Shown here piece by piece: positions 63,362-64,000 of a stretch of 64,000 bases of DNA; position 1 is the first letter of the stretch; each line of letters starts with the position of its first letter. Source of the stretch: CAIUGU01 sp963819685 (GTDB taxonomy: Bacteria > Pseudomonadota > Gammaproteobacteria > Steroidobacterales > Steroidobacteraceae). A program made the position numbers and the translations under genes. The DNA is taken from contig CAWFXI010000010.1 in NCBI GenBank assembly GCA_963819685.1, positions 186,001 to 250,000 of the forward strand. Direction: 5' to 3'. A model generated the notes under the pieces. It was given only the letters and a program-made list of their open reading frames with translations. It made no database searches and was not told the DNA's origin.

Positions 63362-64000
63362 ATGGCAACCACCCGTGCATTGATCATGACCTTCACCGGC
63401 GTCGGCCTGTTGCAGACGTTGTCGTGCCTTGCTGGCGCTGCTGCCGCGCAGGATCCGGCGGATACCATGTCTCGCTCGATCCTGGGTGCGAATCCCTATC
63501 TCTCGGAGGGCGCTACTGCTCTGATGCTCGGCAACTATGAAAGAGGCGTGGAACTGACGCACCTGGGTCTTCAGGATGTGCTGACGACCGAAGATCGCAT
63601 CACGTCGCTTTCCAATCTTTGCGGCGGCTATGTCGGCCTGAAGGAATTCGATGTAGCGATCGTGTACTGCAATCGCTCCCTTGATCTCGATGCTAACAAC
63701 TGGCGAGCCTTGCAGAATCGGGCCGCAGCGTACTCGGGGCTCGGCAACGTCACCAAGGCATTGATCGATATTGAACGGGGACTCGAGTTGAACCCCGATA
63801 GCGAGGCACTGAAGATCACCCTTGCCATCGTTCGCGAGCAGGCCCGGCGCCTTGCCGCCCGGCCGGGCTCATCGGCAATCAGCACTGCCCTCCGCACCAC
63901 GCTGCCCGTTGATACCGACAAGACCGGACCAGATCAACACGCCGAAGTGAGCCGCGCCTTGAGTTCAATCGCGACGAATCGCCCCCTTCCTGATACACGC
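63362..64000 (+). CDS. Secreted TPR-repeat protein (partial, runs off the window)
   Basis: ATG 63362, with GGAGG 9 bases upstream, opens a frame that remains open to the window end (213 codons so far). A signal peptide (MTFTGVGLLQTLSCLAGAAAAQ) is followed by at least three TPR units (ALMLGNYERGVELTHLGLQ; CGGYVGLKEFDVAIVYCNR; SLDLDANNWRALQNRAAAY and GLGNVTKALIDIERGLELN). It is a periplasmic or outer-surface scaffold of unknown role. The lower half of the gene lies outside this window. Confidence 0.75.
   Translation, partial: MATTRALIMTFTGVGLLQTLSCLAGAAAAQDPADTMSRSILGANPYLSEGATALMLGNYERGVELTHLGLQDVLTTEDRITSLSNLCGGYVGLKEFDVAIVYCNRSLDLDANNWRALQNRAAAYSGLGNVTKALIDIERGLELNPDSEALKITLAIVREQARRLAARPGSSAISTALRTTLPVDTDKTGPDQHAEVSRALSSIATNRPLPDTR

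Overview
The window reads as a chromosomal segment of a GC-rich (roughly 60-65 % G+C by eye) gammaproteobacterium. The macromolecular-synthesis cluster tsaD / rpsU-yqeY-dnaG-rpoD, the split B12-dependent ribonucleotide reductase nrdJa/nrdJb (the arrangement known from Pseudomonas), TonB receptors, and a Ser/Thr kinase with TPR repeats suggest a Xanthomonadales/Steroidobacterales-type lineage. That placement is inference from gene content, not from a marker-gene tree.

Layout. 1-2 kb: a DUF6580 membrane protein and a beta-propeller-like lipoprotein. 1.9-9 kb, all on the minus strand: TonB receptor > DUF3649 > PepSY membrane protein > DUF3325 (an iron/siderophore-type uptake and reduction module), then an ECF sigma factor > YCII > SRPBCC > DUF1428. 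9-14 kb: an outer-membrane protein with a secreted laminin-like-fold protein, then chromate resistance: chrB-chrA divergent from a Tat-exported Fe/Mn superoxide dismutase across a 36-bp near-perfect palindrome. 13.7-22.9 kb, minus strand: DUF6152 > second TonB receptor > His-rich membrane protein > czcC > czcB > czcA > an EF-hand micro-protein, a heavy-metal uptake/efflux block. 23-29 kb: a pseudouridine synthase, DUF1289, the dmeF metal exporter, a tandem pair of DUF6644 membrane proteins and a membrane-anchored winged-helix regulator. 29-39 kb: FKBP, htpG, an orphan ParA, L,D-transpeptidase/ppnN and mltD. 39-44 kb: nrdJb/nrdJa with two NrdR boxes and a DnaA box upstream, then the periplasmic protease degQ. 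44-50 kb: a zinc aminopeptidase, cca, an outer-membrane protein, midA, and pterin genes folM, folK and folB. 50-57 kb: tsaD, rpsU, yqeY, dnaG, rpoD and an HDOD protein. 57-64 kb: an NlpC/P60 hydrolase, an M28 peptidase, a Ser/Thr kinase, a lysine-rich peptide, msrB and a TPR protein that runs off the end.

The most striking property is a set of twelve single-base frameshifts in otherwise well-preserved genes. Eleven are +1 insertions and one is a -1 in a poly-G tract. Ten of them lie between 3.7 and 20.3 kb: the ECF sigma factor, both TonB receptors, chrA, four in czcA, czcB, and the secreted protein at 9.9-10.6 kb. Removing each extra base restores a normal-length product, so residual sequencing insertions are the simplest explanation, but the clustering in the metal-handling region deserves a read-level check. 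Other notable signals are the chrB/SOD palindrome, identical GTAACGTTAC palindromes flanking the DUF6644 pair, a three-hairpin leader upstream of htpG, a long hairpin between the two nrdJ halves, and a terminator-like hairpin separating the first TonB receptor from its downstream genes. I saw no CRISPR array, no insertion sequence and no complete tRNA or rRNA gene.
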